Assembly: GCA_007859835.1 (NCBI GenBank)
Contig: SJPJ01000001.1
Coordinates: forward strand, 2,971,922-3,035,921
Direction: 5' to 3'
Length of the DNA: 64,000 nucleotides
Source: Novipirellula herctigrandis
GTDB taxonomy: Bacteria > Planctomycetota > Planctomycetia > Pirellulales > Pirellulaceae
Shown: one piece after another, positions 37,401 through 44,826 of the stretch
How positions within the stretch are numbered: the first letter of the stretch is position 1
Layout of the letters: the number at the start of each line of letters is the position of its first letter
The notes under the pieces: generated by a model
What the model was told of the DNA's origin: nothing
What the model saw: only the letters and a program-made list of their open reading frames with translations
Database searches by the model: none
Position numbers and translations under genes: made by a program

Positions 37401-37830
37401 GGTTCCTTACTTCAGCCAAATCGGCGACGTCGACACCTTCACCTTCGAAGGCCGCCGTTCAACGAGTAGCCGAAGCGAGGAAGACACCAACGGTGACGGA
37501 GTCGTCGACGAAGACGATGCGGTTGACGAAACCGAAGACTTCACCGAGGGCACGACAGTCCAATTGCCAACATTGGCGAGTACTTCGGTCAGCACGACCG
37601 TTAGTGTTCCCGACGGAGGCACGATTCTGCTAGGCGGAATCAAGCGGCTTGCCGAAGGCCGTGTTGAACGGGGCGTCCCGTTCCTGAGCAAGATCCCTTA
37701 TGTCAGCCGATTGTTCCGCAACGTGGCAACCGGTCGTGACGCTCGAAGCTTGATGTTGATGGTCACACCACGAATCATCATTCAAGAGGAAGAAGAAATC
37801 GCTCAAACCGGTTACGATCCAACACGATAG
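34408..37830 (+). CDS. large outer-membrane secretin (type II/III secretion or Tad/RcpA-like)
   Basis: The GTG at 34408 gives a clean signal peptide, MKRLTFVTLIALTTSVSA-Q, so I prefer it to the open frame back to 34183. The N-terminal 600 residues are helical and repeat-like (LALARQAKSLN, LKPESPIAITMFHNARMQ), TPR-like in character. Secretin N-domains follow (VKYKNRPIREVLEDLSNVTGIPIV), then a Gly/Met-rich loop. The C-terminal secretin barrel carries the signature VPDGGTILLGGIKRL and ends VSRLFRNVATGRDARSLMLMVTPRIII. An EF-hand-like DTNGDGVVDEDD loop is inserted at 37483-37518. It ends before a strong terminator and converges with tad-type genes. Confidence 0.9.
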   Translation: MKRLTFVTLIALTTSVSAQLPLPPGTNAPANQGIPSAEQLIPLVRSAMSRQDYATSVELFRHAAVLGAKSPQTATMIDNLRGELITAGLDRTLLALPPSVPLSKLTAGTPLTGKSPSTGMQRLPSVAGAKQVASGTTPSGGPAEIANRKREALRLVAIGRAALDRGDASTALTLARQAKSLNVPEKEFASGEPRVWQLLLDAESAARRSGIALTSGTESSGGVELANGMFGENEPNGVVQTVFNPGNAANTIQQVQNQALAPLPASNGSTSYAASVYKEGLDALTSGDQTLAREKFLEAWKYESTLDLDTRRQLKDKLTLLQPNRLGSATGTTANQAMTPIDKAALENQEKTRRLYREVTAELANASSLKESAPLDALDQLEKLRRRVEGSDVDDAAKRSLTSMVTSALSGQKQYVEANRAQINLDLQNESVRTDLATEAQLEARIDDEIASLVQNFNELIDERRYNEAEVVAKQVMELKPESPIAITMFHNARMQVRGLMDQEIRDAKENSFLTNMLDVERAAIGINPEKNYEMPDAKVWEDLSNRRMRGSSIDDKLTVREQEIKRLLSTDVNVKYKNRPIREVLEDLSNVTGIPIVMDNRSLSAVRVTPDTPVTLDLQKSIPLKSALSIILGELELTHLIENDVLNITSVEATRSKVYARTYRVTDLVTPIPNFTSSADDGLAGALRNAYQMTNPQTDVQLVPVSPTDLRTGMARSMSPGNANPDVLGQYSPMGMGNGFAGAGGMSNAGGQGGGSMADFDSLMQLIQTTVAPEMWEALGGASTMAPYPQNLSLVVRTTSEVHDEIEELLATLRRLQNLQITIEVRFITLSDTFFEQIGVDFDVQFDDNTPQLPNDDSGESVTIGFNGISGLPTPDLDITFNNNSFGATPPFSAPDPGAISTIGFAILSDIEAYFFLQAAQGDNRNNVMQAPKVTLFDGQFATISDITQRPFVTSITPVVGDFAVAQQPVIVVLNEGTQLNVQGIVSDDKRFVRLTLVPYFSQIGDVDTFTFEGRRSTSSRSEEDTNGDGVVDEDDAVDETEDFTEGTTVQLPTLASTSVSTTVSVPDGGTILLGGIKRLAEGRVERGVPFLSKIPYVSRLFRNVATGRDARSLMLMVTPRIIIQEEEEIAQTGYDPTR

Positions 37831-37858
37831 TTCGGATTAGCGAGCTGTTGAAAAAGAC

Positions 37859-37889
37859 AAACGCCCCGCGAAAGCGGGGCGTTTTTTTG
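37859..37889 (+). terminator. intrinsic terminator after the secretin gene
   Basis: An 11-bp perfect stem (aaacgccccgc / gcggggcgttt) with a GAAA tetraloop runs into seven T (37881-37887). The arms end in A and T runs on both sides, so it could also work for the converging tadE gene. Confidence 0.95.
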
Positions 37890-37920
37890 TTTTGAGTCAC
37901 TGAATGCGCGAACGTTTTGC

Positions 37921-38358
37921 CTAGCTCGCACCTTCTCGCCGCATGGTCAATTCGCGAACAATATCACCGTGAAAATATTGAACCGGCAGGTAACTGTTTC
38001 CACTCATTGGTACCGAAACACGTACAGTGACTTCAGCCGTGTCACGCTCAATCGTACCAGGGGTCACGATCACCGAGACGTTGGTTACGCCTAGCGAAGC
38101 CATGATTGATTCGGCGATATTTTCCGCTTCATCGGCAGTCGCCCCAGGAATCATGGCGGTTCGCGTTGCTTCGTAGACCGCGTTATCAACAGTGTGCCGG
38201 ATCATTGCGGCACGGCAAAACTCGAACGATGCAAAGAAGAACAAAAACAGGATCGGTACCGTGATGGCGAATTCCACCATGGCCGCCCCCCTTCGTCGCT
38301 GAGGTCTGCTTCGCTCTTGAAGTTTGATTCGATTCGGTTGTTTGGTTGGCTTGATCAT
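37921..38358 (-). CDS. TadE-like pseudopilin/pilus-assembly protein
   Basis: The 145-aa protein starts with a basic stretch and RRRGAAMVEFAITVPILFLFFFASFEF, the TadE/TadG N-terminal signature with the conserved Glu in the hydrophobic segment. TadE proteins are processed by a prepilin peptidase and assist Flp/tight-adherence pilus assembly. It lies 21 bp after the TadG-like gene on the same strand, at the end of the group. Confidence 0.88.
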   Translation of the reverse strand: MIKPTKQPNRIKLQERSRPQRRRGAAMVEFAITVPILFLFFFASFEFCRAAMIRHTVDNAVYEATRTAMIPGATADEAENIAESIMASLGVTNVSVIVTPGTIERDTAEVTVRVSVPMSGNSYLPVQYFHGDIVRELTMRREGAS

Positions 38359-38379
38359 CGAAGATCCCTTTTTCCGTAA

Positions 38380-39420
38380 CTACTGAGTCAACATCGTGGA
38401 CAAAGTCAAAGCAATCTCACGGTAGATTCTTCGCAATTCCTCACCGCTAGCGGCGTGGTAATGTTTTCCGCCGCCAATCGTCGCGACCTCGCCCATTCGA
38501 GCGATGTCGGCTCCAGTTCCAAACGTAATCGTATGTATCGTCACTCCATCGGCCGCTAGTCGGACTGCCGAAGTGCTTGGCTCGGGGCCGCGGTTGTGTT
38601 GGCCATCGGTCATCACAATCATCGTTCGCTCGACGAATTGTGAATCACGACTGTTGCTCATGATCGCATGCCCTGCGTCCATGCCGCGTGAAATACTTGT
38701 CCAACCGCCAACTGCCATCGCTGACATTGCGGAGGAAACCTGAGCAAGATCATCGGTCAATTGAACGTCTTCGGAGGCTTGGTCATTGTAGGAAGCAAGC
38801 CCCACTTTCTCTTCAACCGAAGTGTCGTTCAACGTAGCGATGAAAATGTCGATCGCAGCCCTCAATTCACCGATTTTGTAACCAGCCATCGAACCACTAC
38901 GGTCAACCACCAACACGATATCCCGTTCTATGTAGGTTGCCGTCGCTTGCGTCTGCGGCTCAAAATACTCGACGCCGACGAAGTTGCCAAAGAACAAGGG
39001 AACCGCACCGGCGTTGGAATCCGTTGTCCGTTTGCCATTCACTTTGACGCTATTCATCGGAACTTGGTTGGAAACGAACTCGAACTTTCCTGAGCTCGAT
39101 TCCTCGCTGCGTCCGAATTCAAATTCACCTGCCTCGATGATCAATGGCTCGCTGTTGACCGTATTCATCAACGCGATTTCTTGCCCACGCACAACCGCCA
39201 AATCTCGATCTTGCGTAATCGAAAGCTCGAGCGCCGCCGCTTTGGACGCGGCATCGGTGGCACTTCGTAGTTCCGTACGCGAAAGGTGCATTTGTGCAAT
39301 GTCGACCGAGAACGTCACGGCGATCATAAAGCCGATCATCATAAAGACGATTAACACCAACATCGCACCACGGCGATTGTTGGCTTTGGCTGGCCGTTCA
39401 AAAGTGTAGATCGGTTTCAT
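38380..39420 (-). CDS. TadG-like protein with von Willebrand factor A domain
   Basis: The N-terminus RRGAMLVLIVFMMIGFMIAVTFSVDIAQMHLSRTELRSATDAASKAAAL is the TadG/Flp-type membrane segment plus the following helix. From about residue 165 a VWA domain begins with the MIDAS motif IVLVVDRSGSM and continues with MIVMTDGQHNRGP. VWA domains bind ligands through a divalent metal, so it may act as an adhesin or assembly factor at the cell surface. The stop is 21 bp before the downstream tadE gene. The ATG overlaps the upstream tadE stop by 4 bp (ATGA), so the two are coupled. Confidence 0.9.
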   Translation of the reverse strand: MKPIYTFERPAKANNRRGAMLVLIVFMMIGFMIAVTFSVDIAQMHLSRTELRSATDAASKAAALELSITQDRDLAVVRGQEIALMNTVNSEPLIIEAGEFEFGRSEESSSGKFEFVSNQVPMNSVKVNGKRTTDSNAGAVPLFFGNFVGVEYFEPQTQATATYIERDIVLVVDRSGSMAGYKIGELRAAIDIFIATLNDTSVEEKVGLASYNDQASEDVQLTDDLAQVSSAMSAMAVGGWTSISRGMDAGHAIMSNSRDSQFVERTMIVMTDGQHNRGPEPSTSAVRLAADGVTIHTITFGTGADIARMGEVATIGGGKHYHAASGEELRRIYREIALTLSTMLTQ

Positions 39421-39860
39421 TCTTTAACCATGGTTACGCGAGCGACAAGGTTTCGATTAGCGATAAACTGGCCCGCCAGTGGGCTGTTCGTTTGTGTTGG
39501 CGCGGAAACTTCCACTGCCACCAACTCCCCCCGAACTGCGTTGTCCGGCAAGTTTTCTGGAAAACTCACTGCGAAATCAACGACATTACGAGCGTTGAGA
39601 ATATTGACAGCACGGTCTCTCGCCGTATCCGGTGTCGAATCGCTCAGCGCCGCTTCGCGTGCACCTTCATAGGCCGCGACCGCCAGGGATTGTTTCAAAA
39701 AGATGAAGCTACTTGCTTCGATCGATCCGAACACCAAAATCACCAAAACAGGCAAACAAACAGCGAATTCGACCGCAGCGACACCACGTCGGGATCGCTT
39801 TCGACCAATCGAGTGGGTTTGCGTCTTGGCTGTGATATTGAAAAAAAGACGATGAATCAT
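39417..39860 (-). CDS. TadE-like protein (second copy)
   Basis: A 147-aa protein with the TadE signature RRGVAAVEFAVCLPVLVILVFGSIEASSFIF, including the conserved Glu. It differs clearly from the copy at 37921-38358, so it is not a recent duplication. The stop overlaps the TadG-like start. It follows the HAMP-like gene by 8 bp. Confidence 0.9.
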   Translation of the reverse strand: MIHRLFFNITAKTQTHSIGRKRSRRGVAAVEFAVCLPVLVILVFGSIEASSFIFLKQSLAVAAYEGAREAALSDSTPDTARDRAVNILNARNVVDFAVSFPENLPDNAVRGELVAVEVSAPTQTNSPLAGQFIANRNLVARVTMVKE

Positions 39861-39868
39861 GACGGTGC

Positions 39869-40327
39869 CTATGCCTCCGGCTTCGTTTCAGTGGTTTCCG
39901 GTGGAGTCTTTGTTAAACCCTCGCAGCGATCAACGACGCTATTAAAATCGCGCGCCATTTGTTGCCAAAAGTCGTTGTTCCGGAAAGACAAAGGAGCCAC
40001 TTCGCGGCCTTGGCTTACTGAGGCAAGTGCCCCTCGAAGTCGCAGAATCGGCCCTGCGAATCGATTGGTCAACTTGATGGTGTCCCAAACAAACGCAGGA
40101 ATCAGAGCAAGAGTGACAATAAAGAACGGAAAGAACCGTCGCATCGTGTCACCAAAAGTAGTTTCCCAATTGGCATCAGGTTGTTCAAACAAACGGATCC
40201 AAATGGTCAGGGCAATCGCATTGCAGACGAAAAAGACAATCCAGTGAAGGGTAATCTTTCGAAGCAATCCACCTTGGACTTCGCGGTCGACAAGTTTACG
40301 ATTGCGGCGAGTGTTGCTTTCAGACAT
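39869..40327 (-). CDS. small membrane protein with HAMP-like segment
   Basis: A 152-aa protein with two hydrophobic helices (about residues 24-44, ITLHWIVFFVCNAIALTIWI, and 65-85, FFPFFIVTLALIPAFVWD). They are followed by KLTNRFAGPILRLRGALASVSQGREVAPLSFR, which resembles a HAMP linker. No kinase, cyclase or chemotaxis output domain is attached. It heads the tad-type group (8 bp before tadE), so it may sense or transmit a membrane signal to that system, but this is inference. Confidence 0.75.
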   Translation of the reverse strand: MSESNTRRNRKLVDREVQGGLLRKITLHWIVFFVCNAIALTIWIRLFEQPDANWETTFGDTMRRFFPFFIVTLALIPAFVWDTIKLTNRFAGPILRLRGALASVSQGREVAPLSFRNNDFWQQMARDFNSVVDRCEGLTKTPPETTETKPEA

Positions 40328-40511
40328 GTGATTGGGTTCTATAACGATGGTGATCGAGCGACTTTTGAATTGTTTCTCAACAATCGAGACTCCACCTGAA
40401 TCTCACATGGAGCCTAGTGCGCGGAGAGACAGACCTGCCAAAAGGACACGCTTAAATAACCGAACTTCATAGCGTATGACGCGAAGTTGTCGGGTTGTAA
40501 GGGTGATACCA

Positions 40512-40532
40512 AATACACGGGAATCGTGTATT
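40512..40532 (+). promoter_or_regulatory. perfect 8-bp inverted repeat, candidate operator upstream of the CDF exporter
   Basis: The arms aatacacg and cgtgtatt are separated by five bases. They overlap a plausible -10 box, tattat, at 40529-40534. A regulator of the ArsR, Fur/Zur or MerR kind could bind here to control metal export; which one cannot be told. Confidence 0.5.
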
Positions 40533-40658
40533 ATGCTTGCCGAGTTGAGTTTGTGAATTGTCCGCCCTTGCTTGCCCCGTTACGCGTCACTAGCGTTTAG
40601 GTATGCGTTCGTTTCCACCGCTTTGTTTTCAAGCGGACTGACTTTTGGATATGGCTCG

Positions 40659-41567
40659 ATGCATCAATGTGCTCATCACCATCACGATGTCCAAAACTAC
40701 GGCCCCGCGTTCGCGATTGGCGTCGGATTAAATGTTGCGTTCGTGTTGATCGAAGCTGGCTTTGGGTTTTGGACGGATTCTCTCGCACTGCTTGCCGATG
40801 CGGGGCACAACCTCAGCGACGTACTCGGGTTGCTGATGGCATGGGGCGGATTCGCCCTTTCGAAAGTCCGCCCCAGCAGTACTCGGACTTATGGATGGCG
40901 AAGCACCACGATCCTGGCAGCGTTGTTTAATGCGTTGCTACTTTTAGTAGCGATCGGCGGCATCACTTGGGAAGCAATCGAACGTCTTCGCGAACCGTCA
41001 ATGGTCGCCGCGCCAACGATCATCATCGTGGCCTTGATCGGTGTCGCCATTAATACCCTCACGGCTTTATTGTTCATGCGTGGTCGCCACGGCGATTTGA
41101 ACATTCGCGGCGCGTACCTGCACATGGCTGCCGACGCGCTGCTATCGCTAGGGGTAGCAGTCGCCGGTGGCTTGATACTATGGACTCAGTGGAATTGGAT
41201 CGATCCCGTCACTAGCCTCGTGATTGCCGCCGTCATCTTCGTTGCCACCATCGGACTACTGCGTGAATCGGTTGACTTAGTCCTTCAGGCGGTGCCACCC
41301 GAAATCGACATGACCGAACTGACCACATACCTTGTGGAATTGCCCGGCGTTTCCGAAGTCCATGATTTGCACGTTTGGGCGATGAGCACGACTGAAATTG
41401 CATTGACCGCACACCTGGTTAAGCCCGAACTCGCTAACGACGACGAATTGCTAAGCCAATTGGCCGAGGACCTGCATCACGACTTCAACATTGGCCACAC
41501 AACCATCCAAATTGAGCGATCTGTGCAAGCGGCCAATTGCCATCAAGCCGACGAGGGAACGCTTTAG
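40659..41567 (+). CDS. cation diffusion facilitator (CzcD/ZitB-like metal exporter)
   Basis: CDF transporters exchange cytoplasmic Zn2+, Co2+ or Cd2+ for protons. A His-rich N-terminus (CAHHHHDV) precedes six hydrophobic segments. The transport-site motifs HxxxD in LLADAGHNLSDVLGLLMAW (helix II) and HxxxD in LHMAADALLSLGV (helix V) are present. The C-terminal cytoplasmic domain has the SEVHDLHVWAMS motif. The ATG at 40659 gives 302 aa; the frame is open to a TTG at 40572, and the location of the candidate promoter does not decide between them. Confidence 0.93.
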   Translation: MHQCAHHHHDVQNYGPAFAIGVGLNVAFVLIEAGFGFWTDSLALLADAGHNLSDVLGLLMAWGGFALSKVRPSSTRTYGWRSTTILAALFNALLLLVAIGGITWEAIERLREPSMVAAPTIIIVALIGVAINTLTALLFMRGRHGDLNIRGAYLHMAADALLSLGVAVAGGLILWTQWNWIDPVTSLVIAAVIFVATIGLLRESVDLVLQAVPPEIDMTELTTYLVELPGVSEVHDLHVWAMSTTEIALTAHLVKPELANDDELLSQLAEDLHHDFNIGHTTIQIERSVQAANCHQADEGTL

Positions 41568-41590
41568 TTTCGTCAACGCCCACTCGGCGC

Positions 41591-41630
41591 CGACGCATCT
41601 AACCGAGCGACGCATCCAACCGAGCGACGC
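41591..41630. repeat. 17-bp tandem duplication plus partial third copy
   Basis: Copies at 41591-41607 and 41608-41624 (cgacgcatcYaaccgag) differ at one base, with a partial third copy following. The repeat lies in the short convergent gap after the CDF exporter gene. Confidence 0.85.
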
Positions 41631-41707
41631 CACCACCAGCTCACGCCACGACATGGCTTTTCAGCGGATCGACTGCTGCTACGGTAAGTCTCCATTCACT
41701 GCTGAAC

Positions 41708-43507
41708 TTAGATCAACGAATCAAGCTCGTCGGTAAGTGTTTTGAAGCGAGCAAGTGTTTTGGCAACCGGCTCGGGCTGAGTCATGTCAACGCCTGCATC
41801 GCGGAGCAAATCGAGGGGGTCTTTGCCGCAACCGCTGGAAAGGAACCGCAAGTAATCATCGAGTTCTTGCTTGCCTCCTTCGAGCACGCGGCGAGACAAG
41901 GCCACTGCGGCGCTTAACCCGGTCGCGTACTTATAAACATAGAACGCACGGTAAAAATGCGGGATTCGGAAACACTCAAGCTCTAATTCCTGATCCACGA
42001 CAAAGTCGGGACCGAAGTAGTCATTGAGCAATTTGCGATACACCTCACGAAATGCTTTGACGGTTAACGGTTCGCCCGCCTCGGCCATCTCGTGGGTCAC
42101 CTTTTCGAACTCCGCAAACATCGTTTGCCGCACGACGGTGGCGCGAATCCCGTCAAGTTCGTTGTTGATCAGGTACGCGCGTTCGTTATCGTCGCCAGCG
42201 TTTTTCAGTAAATAGTCGGTCAGCAATTGCTCATTGAACGTGCTGGCGACTTCGGCAACGAAAATCGTGTAGTTGTAGTACTCAAACGGTTGGTCTCGTG
42301 CCGAATGCCAACTGTGCATCGAATGCCCTGCTTCGTGCGTGAGCGTGAAGACATCATTGAGGACTTCTTCTTTAAAATTCATCAAGATGTACGGATCGGC
42401 GTCGAACGTGCCACATGAAAACGCACCACTCTGTTTACCTCGATTTGGATAGCGATCGGACCACCGACCGCGAAGGCCCGCTTCTAAAACGCCGAGGTAT
42501 TCATCGCCGAGCGGAGCGAGTGATTTCAGGATCACTGCGACCGCTTGGTCCCACGTATGTTGCTTTTTGACATCGCTAAGGATTGGGACATAGGTATCGT
42601 AATGATGGATTTTTTCGATGCCCATTTTGCGTCGCCGGACATCAAGGTAGTGATGGACGTTGGGCAACGAGTCACGGACAGCGGTGATTAGATTGTCGTA
42701 GACTTCCGTTGGCACGTTATCGGGAAACAACGAAGCCTCGAGACTGCTTTTGTAGTTTCGGGCTCGAGCGTAATAGACATCGCGTTGAATACTGCCGCCG
42801 AGGGTTGCTGCCAACGTGTTTTCATGTTGCGAAAATTGCTCGTAGTATTGGTGGAATGCCTTTCCCCGGACATCGCGATCGGGGCTGATCAAAAATTGGC
42901 CAAACGTTGCGTGCGACAACTCGATTTTGCGACCGGTGTGATCCTCGATTTCACCAAAACGCAAGTCGGCGTCATTTAATTGCCGAAACGCATTGCCGGC
43001 TGCCGAAGCCATTTCGCCCTGCATCGCCAACAACCGTTCTTCATTGTCACTTAGCGTGTGAGGTCGATAGCGGACCAGTCGCTGCAATTGCAAACGGTAG
43101 GGGGCGATTAGCTCGTCCGCCATCAAATCAGTCATATGATCTTCGGGGATCGCTAGCAATTCGGGACGAATGAACGAAGCCGCTTGGCCCGCCCGGACTG
43201 CCAAATTCTGAAATCGCATCTTCATTGCTTGGCTAGCACTGTCCCCTTGATCTTCCGTTGTCCGCAAAAAAGCGTAAGTACCGACACGTTCGGCCAATCG
43301 ATCGAATTGGCTGTCGAATGCCAATGCTTCGGCAAGCGTCTCGGCGGATTGGCTCAAACGCCCCCGAAAAGTCTCAAAAGTGGAAATCTGTTCGTCAAGT
43401 TTCTTGAACTCTGCCTCCCACGTCAGGTCGCTTTCACAAAGACTTGAGAGGTCCCAACAATGGTCAGGATTGACTTCTTCGCGGGTCAGCAGGGTAGCGG
43501 TCGACAT
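41708..43507 (-). CDS. pepF: oligoendopeptidase F (M3B family)
   Basis: A cytoplasmic zinc oligopeptidase of 599 aa, the normal PepF length. The thermolysin-like zinc motif HEAGHSMHS is at His391-Glu392-His395, with the downstream zinc Glu in FVAEVASTFNEQLL. WDLSSLCESDLTWEAEF is the usual M3B N-terminus, and YATGLSAAVALSRRVLEGG and FLSSGCGKDPLDLLRDAGVDM the usual C-terminus. It appears monocistronic. It degrades small peptides produced by other proteases. Confidence 0.95.
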   Translation of the reverse strand: MSTATLLTREEVNPDHCWDLSSLCESDLTWEAEFKKLDEQISTFETFRGRLSQSAETLAEALAFDSQFDRLAERVGTYAFLRTTEDQGDSASQAMKMRFQNLAVRAGQAASFIRPELLAIPEDHMTDLMADELIAPYRLQLQRLVRYRPHTLSDNEERLLAMQGEMASAAGNAFRQLNDADLRFGEIEDHTGRKIELSHATFGQFLISPDRDVRGKAFHQYYEQFSQHENTLAATLGGSIQRDVYYARARNYKSSLEASLFPDNVPTEVYDNLITAVRDSLPNVHHYLDVRRRKMGIEKIHHYDTYVPILSDVKKQHTWDQAVAVILKSLAPLGDEYLGVLEAGLRGRWSDRYPNRGKQSGAFSCGTFDADPYILMNFKEEVLNDVFTLTHEAGHSMHSWHSARDQPFEYYNYTIFVAEVASTFNEQLLTDYLLKNAGDDNERAYLINNELDGIRATVVRQTMFAEFEKVTHEMAEAGEPLTVKAFREVYRKLLNDYFGPDFVVDQELELECFRIPHFYRAFYVYKYATGLSAAVALSRRVLEGGKQELDDYLRFLSSGCGKDPLDLLRDAGVDMTQPEPVAKTLARFKTLTDELDSLI

Positions 43508-43845
43508 AGGAATGACTATTCAAATTAGGGGGAAGAGACTTGCGTGCGAGCGGTTTTCACAAAAAATCCGATTTTCGCGAACATTGTAACGAACGAATTG
43601 AAAAAGAAACGCCCCAAGCCGATTTCAACATTGGCCCAACAGTGGCTAGACTATGAAAAATGCAAAATGCTTCCTGACCCAACGGGGCCCACAAGTTGAG
43701 CGGCAGAACGAAACGACCTGCCGTTGTCGCTACGGTCGCCCGGGGCGTGGTTTTCCGCCGTTAGCTCCACCGTCGGGCAACGGTAGCTAAGATGCTTTAT
43801 CCGCCGCGTTTTATCCGCCGCTCGCTTACCGAGACAATTTTTTCA
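43508..43845. other. 338-bp gap between pepF and the zinc-ribbon gene
   Basis: I see no gene here. The two flanking genes diverge, so both promoters should be in it. A 12-bp word, tttatccgccgc, is repeated at 43796-43807 and 43810-43821, just before the chosen start of the zinc-ribbon gene. Confidence 0.5.
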
Positions 43846-44826
43846 ATGCCAGCGATCACTTGCCCTCATTGCCAAGCGAAAATCAATGTTCAAAAAATGC
43901 CTGCGGGCGGAAAGATCAAATGCCCTCGCTGCGCCAAGGTGATTAGCCTCGGTCGCTCTCAACCATCGTCACGTCCAAGTGCTGCTTTGAACCCGAATGA
44001 CGAAGGTTTCGATTTTGCCCAGATTAATTTCCCCAGTGCGGGGCCGGCCCCCACGGTCTCACAATTTCCCGTCAAGAACGACGTCACGGTTTATGCGGGA
44101 CCAATCCCTGGGGATCCTTTAGCGGATGCCACAGCCGAAGAGCAATCCGTTGCCGCAGCAAACGATGCAGTCAGTGGCGATAAAAAAAGAACAAAAAAAT
44201 CACCTCTCCTCATCGGGGGAATCGCGATTGGCGTGATCGGCTTGTTGGCCGTATTTGCCGTCGTCGGCATGATGCTTTCGAAAAAGGGAGGCGGTTCCGC
44301 GGGTGAATCGAAAGTCGATGCGGTTGCCGCTGTGACGGCAAAATTAAAACCCGGTTTTTATGTCGTGGACATGGAAGGCGTCGCTGTTGCGATGCCCAAT
44401 GGCTCCGAGTCGGACCCCCAATTGCGAGTTGGAAAATCGGTGATCGTCCAAAGCTCGACCACAGGGTCGATGTACTTTTTCAAGGCCAGCACCGGCAGTA
44501 AAGCGGAATTGGATGTGAAGCAGTTAACCAATCGAACCAAACGGGAACTCGTAGGTGACTTGTTGGGTGTGTCTGAAACGACACGTAACGGATACAAGGG
44601 AATCAAGGGAACGCTCGCAACCAGTTTCTATTTTTCGGGCATGAATATGCCAGTCGAGGTTTTCAATGTCGATGGACGATTCGTGATCATTGGATGTGTA
44701 CCGGCCAGCATGGGCGCGGACGTCGAAACACAAATGTCAATCGACCGTGGGGCCGAGGCAGCCGAACAGGAAGTCTTTTACGACTCGTTCACCATCGGTT
44801 CGAATTCAGGTGGCGGATGGTTCTAA
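43846..44826 (+). CDS. zinc-ribbon membrane protein of unknown function
   Basis: The N-terminus MPAITCPHCQ...IKCPRCA is an MJ0042-type zinc ribbon with Cys6, Cys9, Cys26 and Cys29. A disordered linker leads to one membrane helix (about residues 123-145, LLIGGIAIGVIGLLAVFAVVGMML). An external domain of about 180 residues, without family motifs known to me, follows. The architecture suggests a tail facing the periplasm and a cytoplasmic zinc finger. ATG 43846 gives 326 aa; an ATG at 43792 is in frame but encodes repeat-derived residues. Its stop overlaps that of the convergent RND gene. Confidence 0.8.
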   Translation: MPAITCPHCQAKINVQKMPAGGKIKCPRCAKVISLGRSQPSSRPSAALNPNDEGFDFAQINFPSAGPAPTVSQFPVKNDVTVYAGPIPGDPLADATAEEQSVAAANDAVSGDKKRTKKSPLLIGGIAIGVIGLLAVFAVVGMMLSKKGGGSAGESKVDAVAAVTAKLKPGFYVVDMEGVAVAMPNGSESDPQLRVGKSVIVQSSTTGSMYFFKASTGSKAELDVKQLTNRTKRELVGDLLGVSETTRNGYKGIKGTLATSFYFSGMNMPVEVFNVDGRFVIIGCVPASMGADVETQMSIDRGAEAAEQEVFYDSFTIGSNSGGGWF

